The notes under the pieces: model-generated | Seen by the model: only the letters and a program-made list of their open reading frames with translations | Database searches by the model: none | What the model was told of the DNA's origin: nothing | From: an uncultured Prevotellaceae bacterium | Lineage (GTDB): Bacteria; Bacteroidota; Bacteroidia; Bacteroidales; Bacteroidaceae | Length of the DNA stretch: 53,794 nt | Assembly: GCA_900316355.1 (NCBI GenBank) | Contig: ONCQ01000015.1 | Coordinates: 1-53,794, forward strand | Direction: 5' to 3' | Program-made: the position numbers and the translations under genes | Part shown: positions 27,076 through 34,834 of the stretch, piece by piece | Numbering within the stretch: position 1 is the first letter of the stretch | Layout: each line of letters opens with the position of its first letter

Positions 27076-28350
27076 TTACTTTTCCAGACACTGGTCATAG
27101 AGCTTGCGGATGCGCTCGCCCACCTTCTCCCAGGTGATGCCATCGACCTCTTTCTTACCCTCGATCTGCAGGTATTCGTGCAGCGAGTCGTTTGTGCAGA
27201 GGCTGTACATGGCATCAGCCATCGCGTCGATATCCCAGTAGTCTGTCTTGATGCACTTGTCGAGAATCTCGGCGCAGCCGCTCTGCTTGGAGATGATGCT
27301 GGGCACACCGCTCTGCATGGCCTCCAGCGGGCTGATGCCGAAAGGCTCGGAGACGGATGGCATCACATAGACATCTGAGTCGCGGAAGATCTCGAACACC
27401 TGCTTGCCCTTCATGAAACCGGGGAAGTGGCAGCGGTCGGCGATGCCGTATGCGGCGGCCATGTTGATCATGTCGTTCATCATGTCGCCCGATCCGGCGA
27501 AGCAGAAGCGCACGTTGTTGGTACGCTCGAGCACGCGCTTGGCGGCTTCGATGAAGTACTCCGGTCCTTTCTGCATGGTGATGCGTCCGAGGAATGTGAC
27601 GACCTTCTCCTTGCGGTCCTTGTAGGGCAACCGCTGATCGACAATCTCCTGAAGCTCAGGTGCCAGAGGATAAACGGCATTGTGCATGGCAAAGCACTTG
27701 GCGGGGTCTTGCCCGTAGTGGTTGATGACTGTCTGTCGTGTCAGTTCCGAGACGCACATGATGCAGTCGGCGTTGTCCATGCCGTTGCGCTCGATGCCAT
27801 AGACTGTGGGGTTCACATTGCCGCGAGAGCGGTCGAAGTCGGTGGCGTGAACGTGGATGACGAGGGGCTTGCCGCTGACCTGCTTGGCGTGGATGCCGGC
27901 GGGGTAGGTGAGCCAGTCGTGAGCGTGGATGATGTCAAACTGCTCTGTGCGTGCCACGACGCCCGCAATGATGGAGTAGTTGTTAATCTCCTCCGTGAGA
28001 TTGCTGGGGTAGCCGCCCGCGAACTCCATGCAGCCAAGGTCGTTGACGTGCATGTAGTTGAAGTCGGCATAGATGTGTTCGCGATAGCGATAGTAGTCAT
28101 CGGGCGACATGATATTACCCAGGCGCTGCTTGACGTAGTCATAGCTCACGTCGCGCCATGCAATGGGCACAGAGTTCATGCCTATAATCTTGCAGGCATC
28201 CTGCTCTTCATCGCCGAAGGGACGCGGCAGACACAGCAGTGTCTCCATGTCGCCGAGGGCCTTCAGTCCGTGAGTGATGCCGTAGTTAGCGGTGGCGAGT
28301 CCACCGAACACATGAGGAGGATACTCCCATCCGAACATTAATACTTTCAT
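27076..28350 (-). CDS. GT4 family glycosyltransferase (glycogen synthase-like)
   Basis: A 424-residue GT-B glycosyltransferase. The N-terminal domain starts MKVLMFGWEYPPHVFGGLAT (the glycine loop for acceptor or donor), has DIIHAHDWLTYPAG, and the C-terminal GT4 domain has FLGRITMQKGPEYFIEAAKR and the E-x7-E motif in SVSEPFGISPLEAMQSG. There is no signal peptide. It lies between debranching-enzyme and GH57 genes in one operon, so a role in making or remodelling alpha-glucan is likely. An alternative is a sugar transferase for another polymer. Its start has an unusually good Shine-Dalgarno sequence. Confidence 0.88.
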   Translation of the reverse strand: MKVLMFGWEYPPHVFGGLATANYGITHGLKALGDMETLLCLPRPFGDEEQDACKIIGMNSVPIAWRDVSYDYVKQRLGNIMSPDDYYRYREHIYADFNYMHVNDLGCMEFAGGYPSNLTEEINNYSIIAGVVARTEQFDIIHAHDWLTYPAGIHAKQVSGKPLVIHVHATDFDRSRGNVNPTVYGIERNGMDNADCIMCVSELTRQTVINHYGQDPAKCFAMHNAVYPLAPELQEIVDQRLPYKDRKEKVVTFLGRITMQKGPEYFIEAAKRVLERTNNVRFCFAGSGDMMNDMINMAAAYGIADRCHFPGFMKGKQVFEIFRDSDVYVMPSVSEPFGISPLEAMQSGVPSIISKQSGCAEILDKCIKTDYWDIDAMADAMYSLCTNDSLHEYLQIEGKKEVDGITWEKVGERIRKLYDQCLEK

Positions 28351-28358
28351 AGTTGCTT

Positions 28359-28364
28359 CCTCCT
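28359..28364 (-). promoter_or_regulatory. Strong Shine-Dalgarno site for GT4 gene
   Basis: The reverse strand reads AGGAGG with eight bases to the ATG. Such sites are rare in this phylum and in this window, and it fixes the start at 28350. Confidence 0.6.
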
Positions 28365-28367
28365 ATT

Positions 28368-30311
28368 TTATTCCATAATATATTTGTCAAGTAACTTCAC
28401 GACACGCATGATCTCGGCCACATTCATGGCGAAGCTCATGGCGCCGCGGCCGTGGAAGGGCGGGTTGCCGTCGAAGACCTCGGGCAGCGTGCCGATGCAG
28501 TGGTAGAAGAGTTCCTCCTCGTAGCCCACCAGCTGGCGCTCCACAAAGCTGACACGTGAATATCCGAAGACCTTCAGGCAAGCCTCGAGATAGAAACCTG
28601 CCAGCCAGGGCCAAGCGGTGCCCATGTGGTAGGCGTAGTCGCGCTGTACCTGCGGTCCCACGTACATCGGGTTGTAGCCTCCGCTCTTCGGAGAGAGCGT
28701 GCGCAGGCCCTTGGGGGTGAGCAGTTCTTTGGTGCACATGTCGAGTACACCCTTCTTCTGCTTCGCGTCGAGGGGTGAGTAGTCAAAAGCGCAGGTGAAG
28801 ATCATGTTCGGGCGCACGCTCCAGTCTATCATCTGGCCATCGACGTAGTCGAGCAGATAGCCGTAGTCGTTGAGGAACGTCTCCAAGAAGCTCTTCTTGG
28901 CCAAGTCGGCCATCTTCTCGAAGTGTGCGGCCTCGTCGGCCTCGTTGATTGTACGGCAGACGCTGGCACTGAACATCAGTGCGTTGTACCACAGCGCGTT
29001 GAACTCCACGATATATCCCGAGCGTGGCACGATGGGGTGCCCGTTCTGGCTGCTGTTCATCCATGTGATGGCTTTGTCGCGGCCGTTGGCATAGACGAGG
29101 CCGTTCTCGTGGATGTAGAGGTTCGGGTGCTTGCCGTCCATCAGCCAGTCCATGATGTCGCGCAATAGCTGTCCGTATTTGCGGATGCCCTCCTGAATAC
29201 CAACGAACTTGCAGTACTGTTGGATGCACCATACGGCCCACAACAGGATGTCGGGATGTTCTATCTCATAAATGCGTACGCTGAGGGGCTTGCCGGCCAT
29301 GAACTCGCGGATGCCCTTCTCGGCGGTGGTCATGATGCGTTCGAAGTGATCTACTTCGTCGTTGGTGAGCGTCAGACCCGGCAGCGATACGAACAGGTCG
29401 CGGGCGCGGCACTTGAACCACGGGTATCCGGCCAGGATGTATGTCTCGCCGTCGCGATAGTTGATGAACTGGTGTGCGCTGTTGACGAGGCAGTGGTAGA
29501 AGTTGTCGCGCGGGGTGCGTATGTTCACTTCGTAGTCAGCCAGCTCCTTGAGCTTCGCGGGGTCGCACTCCTTGATGCCTGCGGAGAAGACGATGCTCTC
29601 GCCCTTTTTGATGTCGAACTCAAAGTATCCGGGCACGTAGAGGTCCTCGTTCGAGGCATATCCGCGCTCTGTTTCCTTCGGATAATCGACGCCGCGGTAC
29701 CAGTCGGGTCGGAACACCCATTCCGCCTTCTTGTTCATCTGCATATAGAGCTCGGGATAGCCGGGGTACATGCAGGTCTTGATGCCATTCTTCACCTCCT
29801 GATAGTCGCGATTTACACGTGGATTCTCGTGGGTGAACTCGCGCACGCTGCGGAAGGCCAGCCAGGGCTGCAGGCGCAGCGTTGTCTTGGAGTGGGCATC
29901 CAGCAGGGTGTAGCGTATCAGCACACGGTCCTCGAAGTGCTGGAACATCAGTTCCTTCTTCAGGATGACACCGCCGACGCGGTAAATGGTAGTGGGTACT
30001 TGCTGACAGTCGTACTCGCGGATGTACTTATGTCCGCGCGGGCTGTAGTTGTCGCCTTGATATTTGTGAAGGCCGAGGTTGAATTCGGCGCCATGCTGGA
30101 TGACGGTGCAGTCGAGCGACGAGAGCAACACATGGTTCTCATCATCCAACTCGGGCACAGGTACGACCAGCAGGCCATGGTATTTGCGCGTGTTGCAATC
30201 CAGGATTGTCGAGCACGAGTAAGCACCGGAGCGATTGCTGCGCAGCACCTCCTTCTTCAGAGCTTCCTCCAGGTTTGTCATCAAGGTCTTGTCAAACTGT
30301 AAATAGCTCAT
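28368..30311 (-). CDS. Glycogen debranching enzyme (GH133-like)
   Basis: A 647-residue amylo-alpha-1,6-glucosidase of the archaeal/bacterial debranching type. The N-terminal domain has the family opening EVLRSNRSGAYSCSTILDCN and TRKYHGLLV; the C-terminal (alpha/alpha)6 barrel has ILAGYPWFKCRARDLFVSLP, followed by DGKHPNLYIHENG and GRDKAITWMNSSQNG. It removes alpha-1,6 branches of glycogen in the cytosol. It is the first gene of the reverse-strand operon, followed by GT4 and GH57, and is divergent from a Crp/Fnr regulator with 172 bases between, which suggests shared control. Confidence 0.93.
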   Translation of the reverse strand: MSYLQFDKTLMTNLEEALKKEVLRSNRSGAYSCSTILDCNTRKYHGLLVVPVPELDDENHVLLSSLDCTVIQHGAEFNLGLHKYQGDNYSPRGHKYIREYDCQQVPTTIYRVGGVILKKELMFQHFEDRVLIRYTLLDAHSKTTLRLQPWLAFRSVREFTHENPRVNRDYQEVKNGIKTCMYPGYPELYMQMNKKAEWVFRPDWYRGVDYPKETERGYASNEDLYVPGYFEFDIKKGESIVFSAGIKECDPAKLKELADYEVNIRTPRDNFYHCLVNSAHQFINYRDGETYILAGYPWFKCRARDLFVSLPGLTLTNDEVDHFERIMTTAEKGIREFMAGKPLSVRIYEIEHPDILLWAVWCIQQYCKFVGIQEGIRKYGQLLRDIMDWLMDGKHPNLYIHENGLVYANGRDKAITWMNSSQNGHPIVPRSGYIVEFNALWYNALMFSASVCRTINEADEAAHFEKMADLAKKSFLETFLNDYGYLLDYVDGQMIDWSVRPNMIFTCAFDYSPLDAKQKKGVLDMCTKELLTPKGLRTLSPKSGGYNPMYVGPQVQRDYAYHMGTAWPWLAGFYLEACLKVFGYSRVSFVERQLVGYEEELFYHCIGTLPEVFDGNPPFHGRGAMSFAMNVAEIMRVVKLLDKYIME

Positions 30312-30421
30312 AAGTTAGTTTAGAATATTAGGTATTTTGCTTGATTTAGCCTCATTTTGTCCTCAAAAATAAGCGTTTTTTCTCATCCCGCGAAATATTT
30401 CAGGCAAAAGTTGAGAAAAGT

Positions 30422-30453
30422 TTTGATAAAAACGAAGAAAAAGTGTAATTTTG
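30422..30453 (+). promoter_or_regulatory. Promoter of second Crp/Fnr gene
   Basis: TTTG at 30422-30425, 20 bases, TAATTTTG at 30446-30453, 30 bases before the ATG. Confidence 0.85.
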
Positions 30454-30483
30454 TGCCGTAAAACATAAAACACTAGGCACATC

Positions 30484-31185
30484 ATGGCACGAAAAGTTCC
30501 AAAACTGAAGGATATCCTACCGCAATTGCACATGCTCACAGATCTGCTCTCCGCCGAGGAGCGCGAATTGCTGGAGAAGCATGCCACCGTACACACCTAC
30601 AAGCGCAACGAAGCGCTCTACGACGAGAACGAAACGCCGGCCTACCTGCATTGTCTCGTGGAGGGGAAGGTGAAGATATCTAAGGAGGGCGTAGGCGGCC
30701 GTGCGCAGATTGTGCGCGTCATCAGTCCCGTGGATTTTTTCGGCTATCGTCCCGCCTTTGCCGGAGAACGCTATGCCTCGTCGGCCTCCGCCTTTGAGGC
30801 TGCCGTCGTCGTGAAGATACCCATTGGCACCATCATGCGCCTGCTCCTCACCAATGCCCGCCTGGGTCTTTTCTTCCTGGAGCGTCTTGCCAAGGACTTG
30901 GGCAAGGCGGACAGTCGCACCGTCAACCTCACGCAGAAGCATATCCGCGGACGCCTCGCCGAGGCGCTACTCTTCCTGCGCGACAGCTATGGTCTCGAGG
31001 AGGACGGTTGCACGCTGAGCATCTATCTCAGTCGCGAGGACCTCGCCAACCTCTCCAATATGACCACCGCCAACGCCATCCGCACCCTCTCTGCCTTTGC
31101 ATCTGAGAAGCTGCTTGCCGTTGACGGGCGCAAGATCAAGATCATGGATTTCAGCAAGCTCGAGAAAATCAGCCGTATGGGGTGA
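30484..31185 (+). CDS. Crp/Fnr family transcriptional regulator (second)
   Basis: A 233-residue regulator with a cyclic-nucleotide-binding-type beta barrel (about residues 20-120, YKRNEALYDENETPAYLHCL), a long dimer helix, and a C-terminal winged helix (about 165-220; LSREDLANLSNMTTANAIRT is the helix-turn-helix). It lacks the Fnr Cys cluster. It is divergent from the debranching enzyme-GT4-GH57 operon, so it is the natural candidate to control that operon or itself; this is inference from layout. It is unlike the shorter regulator at 8378, with its HTH of another subtype. Confidence 0.9.
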   Translation: MARKVPKLKDILPQLHMLTDLLSAEERELLEKHATVHTYKRNEALYDENETPAYLHCLVEGKVKISKEGVGGRAQIVRVISPVDFFGYRPAFAGERYASSASAFEAAVVVKIPIGTIMRLLLTNARLGLFFLERLAKDLGKADSRTVNLTQKHIRGRLAEALLFLRDSYGLEEDGCTLSIYLSREDLANLSNMTTANAIRTLSAFASEKLLAVDGRKIKIMDFSKLEKISRMG

Positions 31186-31190
31186 GGTCC

Positions 31191-31225
31191 AACAGCCAAT
31201 AGCCAACAGCCAAAGCCCAACAGCC
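31191..31225. repeat. AACAGCCA direct-repeat array
   Basis: Four or five copies of a 7-9 base unit (CAACAGCC with variants CAATAGCC and CAAAGCCC) fill the 41 bases between the convergent Crp/Fnr and lipid-kinase genes. Confidence 0.7.
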
Positions 31226-31226
31226 G

Positions 31227-32162
31227 TTATGAGGGAATGATGAAGTTGATGTGTTCTGGTAGCAGTCCCACCACCATTGGTGGCTGGAAGTTTTTCAGCA
31301 CCCGACCATCTGTGCTCACAGTGGCATTCTGTGTCTCTTCGATATGAATGGGACGCGTTGTTCGGTAAGCCTTAACATCTTTGTGATTCAGCAGTTTACC
31401 TGTGAATAGTAAACCTAATCCTTCAACCAGTTGTTTCACGCCCGGCTGTGCGATGATGCTCACGTCCAGACAGCCGTTGTAGGGCACTGCGCTGGGCGTC
31501 TGTCCGTAGCTGTGTCCGTTGCCCACGCACACATTCATCAGTTTCTTATCGATGCTGTCCTCGTTGATGTGTAGTCGCATCTTCTTCTCTAAGCGCTGCA
31601 CCAGCATCAGTATCATGCTGGCGAAGTAGGAGAGGGTAGCAAGTCCCAGTATCTGGCGCGTCTTATACTTCAGCTTCATGATGTTCGCCACCAGTCCTAT
31701 GTTAAGGCAGTTCACGAAATAGCGCGTTTTTTCCTCGCCCGTCTCGCTGTTAATGCCGCGGATATAGCCTACGTCAATCTTGCGCACTCGGCGTTGGATG
31801 AGGCTGTCGATGGTTCGCTCGTCGGCATCCTCGCGCAGGCCCCAGAAGGCAGCGAAGTCATTGCCGCGGCCGTTGGGGATGATGCCTATGGCCACCTTCT
31901 TGCGCACACCCTCGTCGAGGGTCAGCAACCCATTCACGGCACGGTTCAGTGCCGAGTCGCCGCCCACGATGATGATAGTCTCGTAGCCGTTCTGGCACAG
32001 CATCTTCATCAGACGTTCCACACTCCGTGGACCTTCGCTCTGCACGAAGTCAAAATCCACGCCCTTCGCATCCAGCAGTTCCTTGATGCGTTCCCAGCGT
32101 TTGTGCGTACGTCGCACGCCTTGTTTCGGGCAGTAGATGATGCCCCAGCGGTTAATTTCCAT
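31227..32162 (-). CDS. DAGK-family lipid kinase with altered GGDGT motif
   Basis: A 311-residue protein of the diacylglycerol/sphingoid kinase fold. The nucleotide motif reads GGDSALNRAVNG (residues 67-78) in place of GGDGTxNEVVNG; the second motif is PNGRGNDFAAFWGL, matching P-x-G-S/T-G-N-D-F-A. CVGNGHSYG and the C-terminal STDGRVL are also family features. The changed residue may alter or abolish ATP use, or mark a separate subfamily; I believe related Bacteroidales proteins share it. I used the ATG at 32162; an upstream start would lie inside miaA. It overlaps the end of miaA by 11 bases, so the two are likely co-translated. Confidence 0.82.
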   Translation of the reverse strand: MEINRWGIIYCPKQGVRRTHKRWERIKELLDAKGVDFDFVQSEGPRSVERLMKMLCQNGYETIIIVGGDSALNRAVNGLLTLDEGVRKKVAIGIIPNGRGNDFAAFWGLREDADERTIDSLIQRRVRKIDVGYIRGINSETGEEKTRYFVNCLNIGLVANIMKLKYKTRQILGLATLSYFASMILMLVQRLEKKMRLHINEDSIDKKLMNVCVGNGHSYGQTPSAVPYNGCLDVSIIAQPGVKQLVEGLGLLFTGKLLNHKDVKAYRTTRPIHIEETQNATVSTDGRVLKNFQPPMVVGLLPEHINFIIPS

Positions 32163-33057
32163 AATGAATAATTTCCTCCACAATTTCTTCCTTTGGCCGT
32201 GTGGCATCGACCCAATGAATCTCCACGCCGCGCCGCTCCATTCCTCGGAAGTATGTCATCTGGCGCTTGGCGAACTGGTGGATGGCAATCTCCAGCTCCC
32301 GCACCATCTCGTCGTAGGCGAGCTGCCCCGTCAGATAGAGCGTCAGATAGCGGTATTCCAGCCCATAGCTGATGAGCGCCTCAGGTGCTACACCGCTGTC
32401 CAGCAGCCGCTGCACCTCTTCCACCATGCCCTCTTCCAGGCGTTTGCGCAGGCGCTGGCTAATGCGTTCGCGCCGCAGTTCACGTGGAATGTCCAGACCG
32501 ATGGTCAGCGAGGGTATGACGGGGAAGGGCTGTGTCTCGTCGATATGATGTTCCTTGTAGTAGTCCTCAATCTCTATGGCGCGGATGGCGCGGCGAGCCG
32601 TATCTACATCCGTGGTGTTATGCAGCCGTTTGTAGGTGGCCAGCAACGCCGTCAGTTCTTCGAGCGTCTTTCCCTCCAGCCGTTCGCGCAGGGTAGGGTT
32701 CACGGGCACTTCCACTAAGCGGTATGCCCGCAACACACTCTCGATATACAATCCCGTTCCGCCGCATAGGATGACTTCGCGTGCGCGTGAACATATGTTT
32801 TTATACGCGCGTAGGAAGTCACGCTGGAACTCGAAGACCGAGTATTTTGTGCCTGCCTCGGCGATGTCGATAAGGTGGTAGGGAATGTGTTTCCCGCCGA
32901 CCTCGTAGTCAGACAAGTCCTTGCCCGTGCCGATGTCCATCCCGCGGAACACCTGGCGCGAGTCGGCGCTGATGATTTCAGCATTGCCGAGTTGTGCCGC
33001 CAACTGTGTGGCTACAGCGGTCTTGCCGCAGGCTGTAGGTCCGAGGATGGTAATCAT
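32152..33057 (-). CDS. miaA: tRNA dimethylallyltransferase
   Basis: A 301-residue enzyme that adds the isopentenyl group to A37 of tRNAs reading U-starting codons. The P-loop GPTACGKT is at residues 6-13, then SADSRQVFRGMDIGT (substrate-binding Asp and Arg), PYHLIDI, GGTGLYIESVL and the QFAKRQMTYFR segment close to the C terminus. The frame is open for 20 more residues upstream, but the family start is MITILGPTACGKT. It has its own promoter and overlaps the lipid-kinase gene downstream. Confidence 0.95.
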   Translation of the reverse strand: MITILGPTACGKTAVATQLAAQLGNAEIISADSRQVFRGMDIGTGKDLSDYEVGGKHIPYHLIDIAEAGTKYSVFEFQRDFLRAYKNICSRAREVILCGGTGLYIESVLRAYRLVEVPVNPTLRERLEGKTLEELTALLATYKRLHNTTDVDTARRAIRAIEIEDYYKEHHIDETQPFPVIPSLTIGLDIPRELRRERISQRLRKRLEEGMVEEVQRLLDSGVAPEALISYGLEYRYLTLYLTGQLAYDEMVRELEIAIHQFAKRQMTYFRGMERRGVEIHWVDATRPKEEIVEEIIHYGN

Positions 33058-33114
33058 GGTGCTTATTTCAGTAAATGATTCGTTGTCATGGCGCGGTTTG
33101 AGCTTATCTGTGTG

Positions 33115-33122
33115 CAAAAGTA
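33115..33122 (-). promoter_or_regulatory. -7 promoter element of miaA operon
   Basis: The reverse strand reads TACTTTTG, 57 bases before the miaA ATG. Confidence 0.6.
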
Positions 33123-33278
33123 CGAAATAAAACGATTGAAATACTTGTTTTACATAAAAATGTGTATTATTGCCACAAAATTATCATTTACCGAATAAAA
33201 CCGACTAGCAATAGCAACAGCATGATGCTCCTCTCTTTTTTCTTTTTAGTTCTTTATATGCTATTTTGGAATAAAACA

Positions 33279-33309
33279 TTTGGCGTTTGAAAATATATAC
33301 GTACTTTTG
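33279..33309 (+). promoter_or_regulatory. Promoter before the broken clostripain-like gene
   Basis: TTTG at 33279-33282, 19 bases, TACTTTTG at 33302-33309, 33 bases before the ATG. The intergenic space before it (33123-33278) is AT-rich and shows no gene. Confidence 0.7.
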
Positions 33310-33342
33310 TCGCCGAAAACGTTTGAACACAACAAATAACAC

Positions 33343-33514
33343 ATGGCAAGACAAAGGTTATTGATTCTGTTTGCTATTCTGATTGGTGGGATGGCACTGA
33401 CATCGTGCAGCGACAAGGACGGCTCAGGCCATCAAGTCGTCGGGCGTCAAGATCAGTACCGTCTATATGGACTGCTGCCTGATGAACTCCTTAGGGGCCA
33501 TAACCGTCAAATAA
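33343..33514 (+). pseudogene. Remnant of a clostripain-family (C11) lipoprotein gene
   Basis: The frame from 33343 gives a lipoprotein signal, MARQRLLILFAILIGGMALT then SCSDKDGSG, with a lipobox LTSC (Cys22). After about 26 residues it continues as unlikely sequence (to a stop at 33561). In another frame, 33422-33514 reads AQAIKSSGVKISTVYMDCCL and then MNSLGAITVK before a stop. This fits the catalytic-cysteine region of clostripain-like peptidases (usually ...YFDACLMN...). So a signal peptide and a short inner fragment remain, with a deletion and frameshift between. The family call rests on one short motif. The promoter upstream still looks intact. Confidence 0.5.
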
Positions 33515-33570
33515 TTTCTCATTTAACGATTTTTCGCGCGCACGATACCAATTATTTATAGGAATATTTC

Positions 33571-33578
33571 TATTTTTG
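33571..33578 (+). promoter_or_regulatory. -7 promoter element of 55-residue peptide gene
   Basis: TATTTTTG, 34 bases before the ATG at 33613. Confidence 0.5.
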
Positions 33579-33612
33579 TACTCAAATATCGACAACAATT
33601 TATTTTTAGACA

Positions 33613-33780
33613 ATGAAAAGAACATACGAGAAACCGACAATGGAGGTGGACATCCTTCAACAACAGGAGTCTTTGCTGAGCGCTAGCGATGGCTTGCGCG
33701 GAGAGATATCAGGCTACCGCAAGTCGAGTGGCGGCTTTAGTCAGGACGATGATGATGAATCTGAGCCAAGCTTACCCTAA
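33613..33780 (+). CDS. Small MKRTYEKP-type peptide, 55 aa
   Basis: A 55-residue ORF starting MKRTYEKPTMEVDILQQQES, then LLSASDGLRG and an acidic end (QDDDDESEPSLP). The pattern MKK-x-Y-x-KP-x(3)-V-x(4)-x-LL-x-x-S is shared by many small genes of Prevotella and Bacteroides, whose role is not known. It has a -7 box upstream and is followed by the fimbrillin-like lipoprotein and the giant surface protein on the same strand. The leader-like N terminus with a small-residue site (LLSAS) and a variable tail could suit a processed peptide, but no modifying enzyme is near. Confidence 0.65.
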   Translation: MKRTYEKPTMEVDILQQQESLLSASDGLRGEISGYRKSSGGFSQDDDDESEPSLP

Positions 33781-33837
33781 ACATTTACGCGGAAAGCTAA
33801 CCCTATGCATTCTTGCAGCAAAATACACGATTTAATT

Positions 33838-34785
33838 ATGCAACAACGAACACAATACATCATGAGCTGGTTGCTCTGCGGTTTGGTATTTGCCGGGGCA
33901 ACGGCGTGCTCGGGCGACGATGACACGAAGAGCACCAAGGAAACGGAGAAAGCGCCGGTAGAGAATGAGGTACCGTTGCGCCGACTCACAATCACGGAGG
34001 TAGAGGGCGGTGCGGCCGATGCCAAGCAGGCCCTCACACGTGCCACGCTGGCAGACCAAGATGGCGAGCTCGTGCCTTCATGGGAGGCTGGCGACGGTTT
34101 GAGATACTGCAATCTGAGCAGAACCAATCCTAATACTTACGAGCCTTATACCGGCCCATTGACGGCAGCCTCTACCGCCGCCATCTCGCAGTTCACGGGC
34201 GATGTGGCGTGCATCATAGACGATTACCTGGCCGTGGTCTATCCTGCCACGACTTTCGAGAAGAACGACAGTTATACCATTTCGCTCTCAGGACAGAAAG
34301 GCACGCTGAGCGGGTTAGCCACCAACTACCACTATGTCTATGGCAAGGCGTATGTGACATCGGTGACAGAAACGACGGCCACGGCCGAGATGGTCAGGAT
34401 GAAGAGCCTGCTCACGGTGTGCAAGTTCTCGTTTGAAGACAAGGCTACGGGCTATGTGCTGCCCATCACGACACTGGAAATCAGCTATGGCGGCACTGGC
34501 TCAGACCAGAACACCTATCCGCAGACGGCCACGGTGGCGGTCTCTGACGATACCGAGCCGGAAGATGTTCATGCTATAGGTGTTGAAGGCAGCACTATAC
34601 CGCTTTCCATTTCTGCTGCCGAAGGTGCCACGGAAGTCTATGTCGCCCTGCTGCCTTCCGGCGGTAAGCGCACCTTCAACTTCACTGTCACCAACGACAG
34701 CGGCACCTACAGCGGCACAGCCAAGGCCACACTCAATGAGGGCGAGTACATGGAGGCTACGGGACTGAAACTGACGAAGCAATAA
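33838..34785 (+). CDS. Fimbrillin-like lipoprotein
   Basis: A 315-residue lipoprotein; signal WLLCGLVFAGATAC gives the lipidated Cys24, followed by acidic SGDDDTK. The mature part is beta-rich and has fimbrillin-type features: an early TRAT segment (QALTRATLADQDG), then YLAVVYPATTFEK, the strand KGTLSGLATNYHYVYGKAYV and VKFSF-like LLTVCKFSFEDKA, and near the end VYVALLPSGGKRTFNFTVT. It may be a fimbrial subunit or accessory surface protein. The start is uncertain: ATG at 33805 is also open. It lies 49 bases before the giant LamG gene, so the two may be one unit. Confidence 0.7.
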   Translation: MQQRTQYIMSWLLCGLVFAGATACSGDDDTKSTKETEKAPVENEVPLRRLTITEVEGGAADAKQALTRATLADQDGELVPSWEAGDGLRYCNLSRTNPNTYEPYTGPLTAASTAAISQFTGDVACIIDDYLAVVYPATTFEKNDSYTISLSGQKGTLSGLATNYHYVYGKAYVTSVTETTATAEMVRMKSLLTVCKFSFEDKATGYVLPITTLEISYGGTGSDQNTYPQTATVAVSDDTEPEDVHAIGVEGSTIPLSISAAEGATEVYVALLPSGGKRTFNFTVTNDSGTYSGTAKATLNEGEYMEATGLKLTKQ

Positions 34786-34834
34786 AAAAGCCCTGCGAGA
34801 TCATCAGAAAAAAGACAACTAAACCGAAAACTAT

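Noticed and set aside
27427-28341. 304-codon forward ORF opposite the GT4 gene
   Set aside because: Shadow of a clear GT-B glycosyltransferase.
29220-30302. 360-codon forward ORF opposite the debranching enzyme
   Set aside because: The reverse strand gives a full GH133-like enzyme; the forward translation has no family feature.
33415-33561. Continuation of the 33343 lipoprotein frame as a real 72-residue protein
   Set aside because: After the first 26 residues the frame has no protein-like pattern, while another frame there gives a clostripain-like segment, so a pseudogene is the better call.
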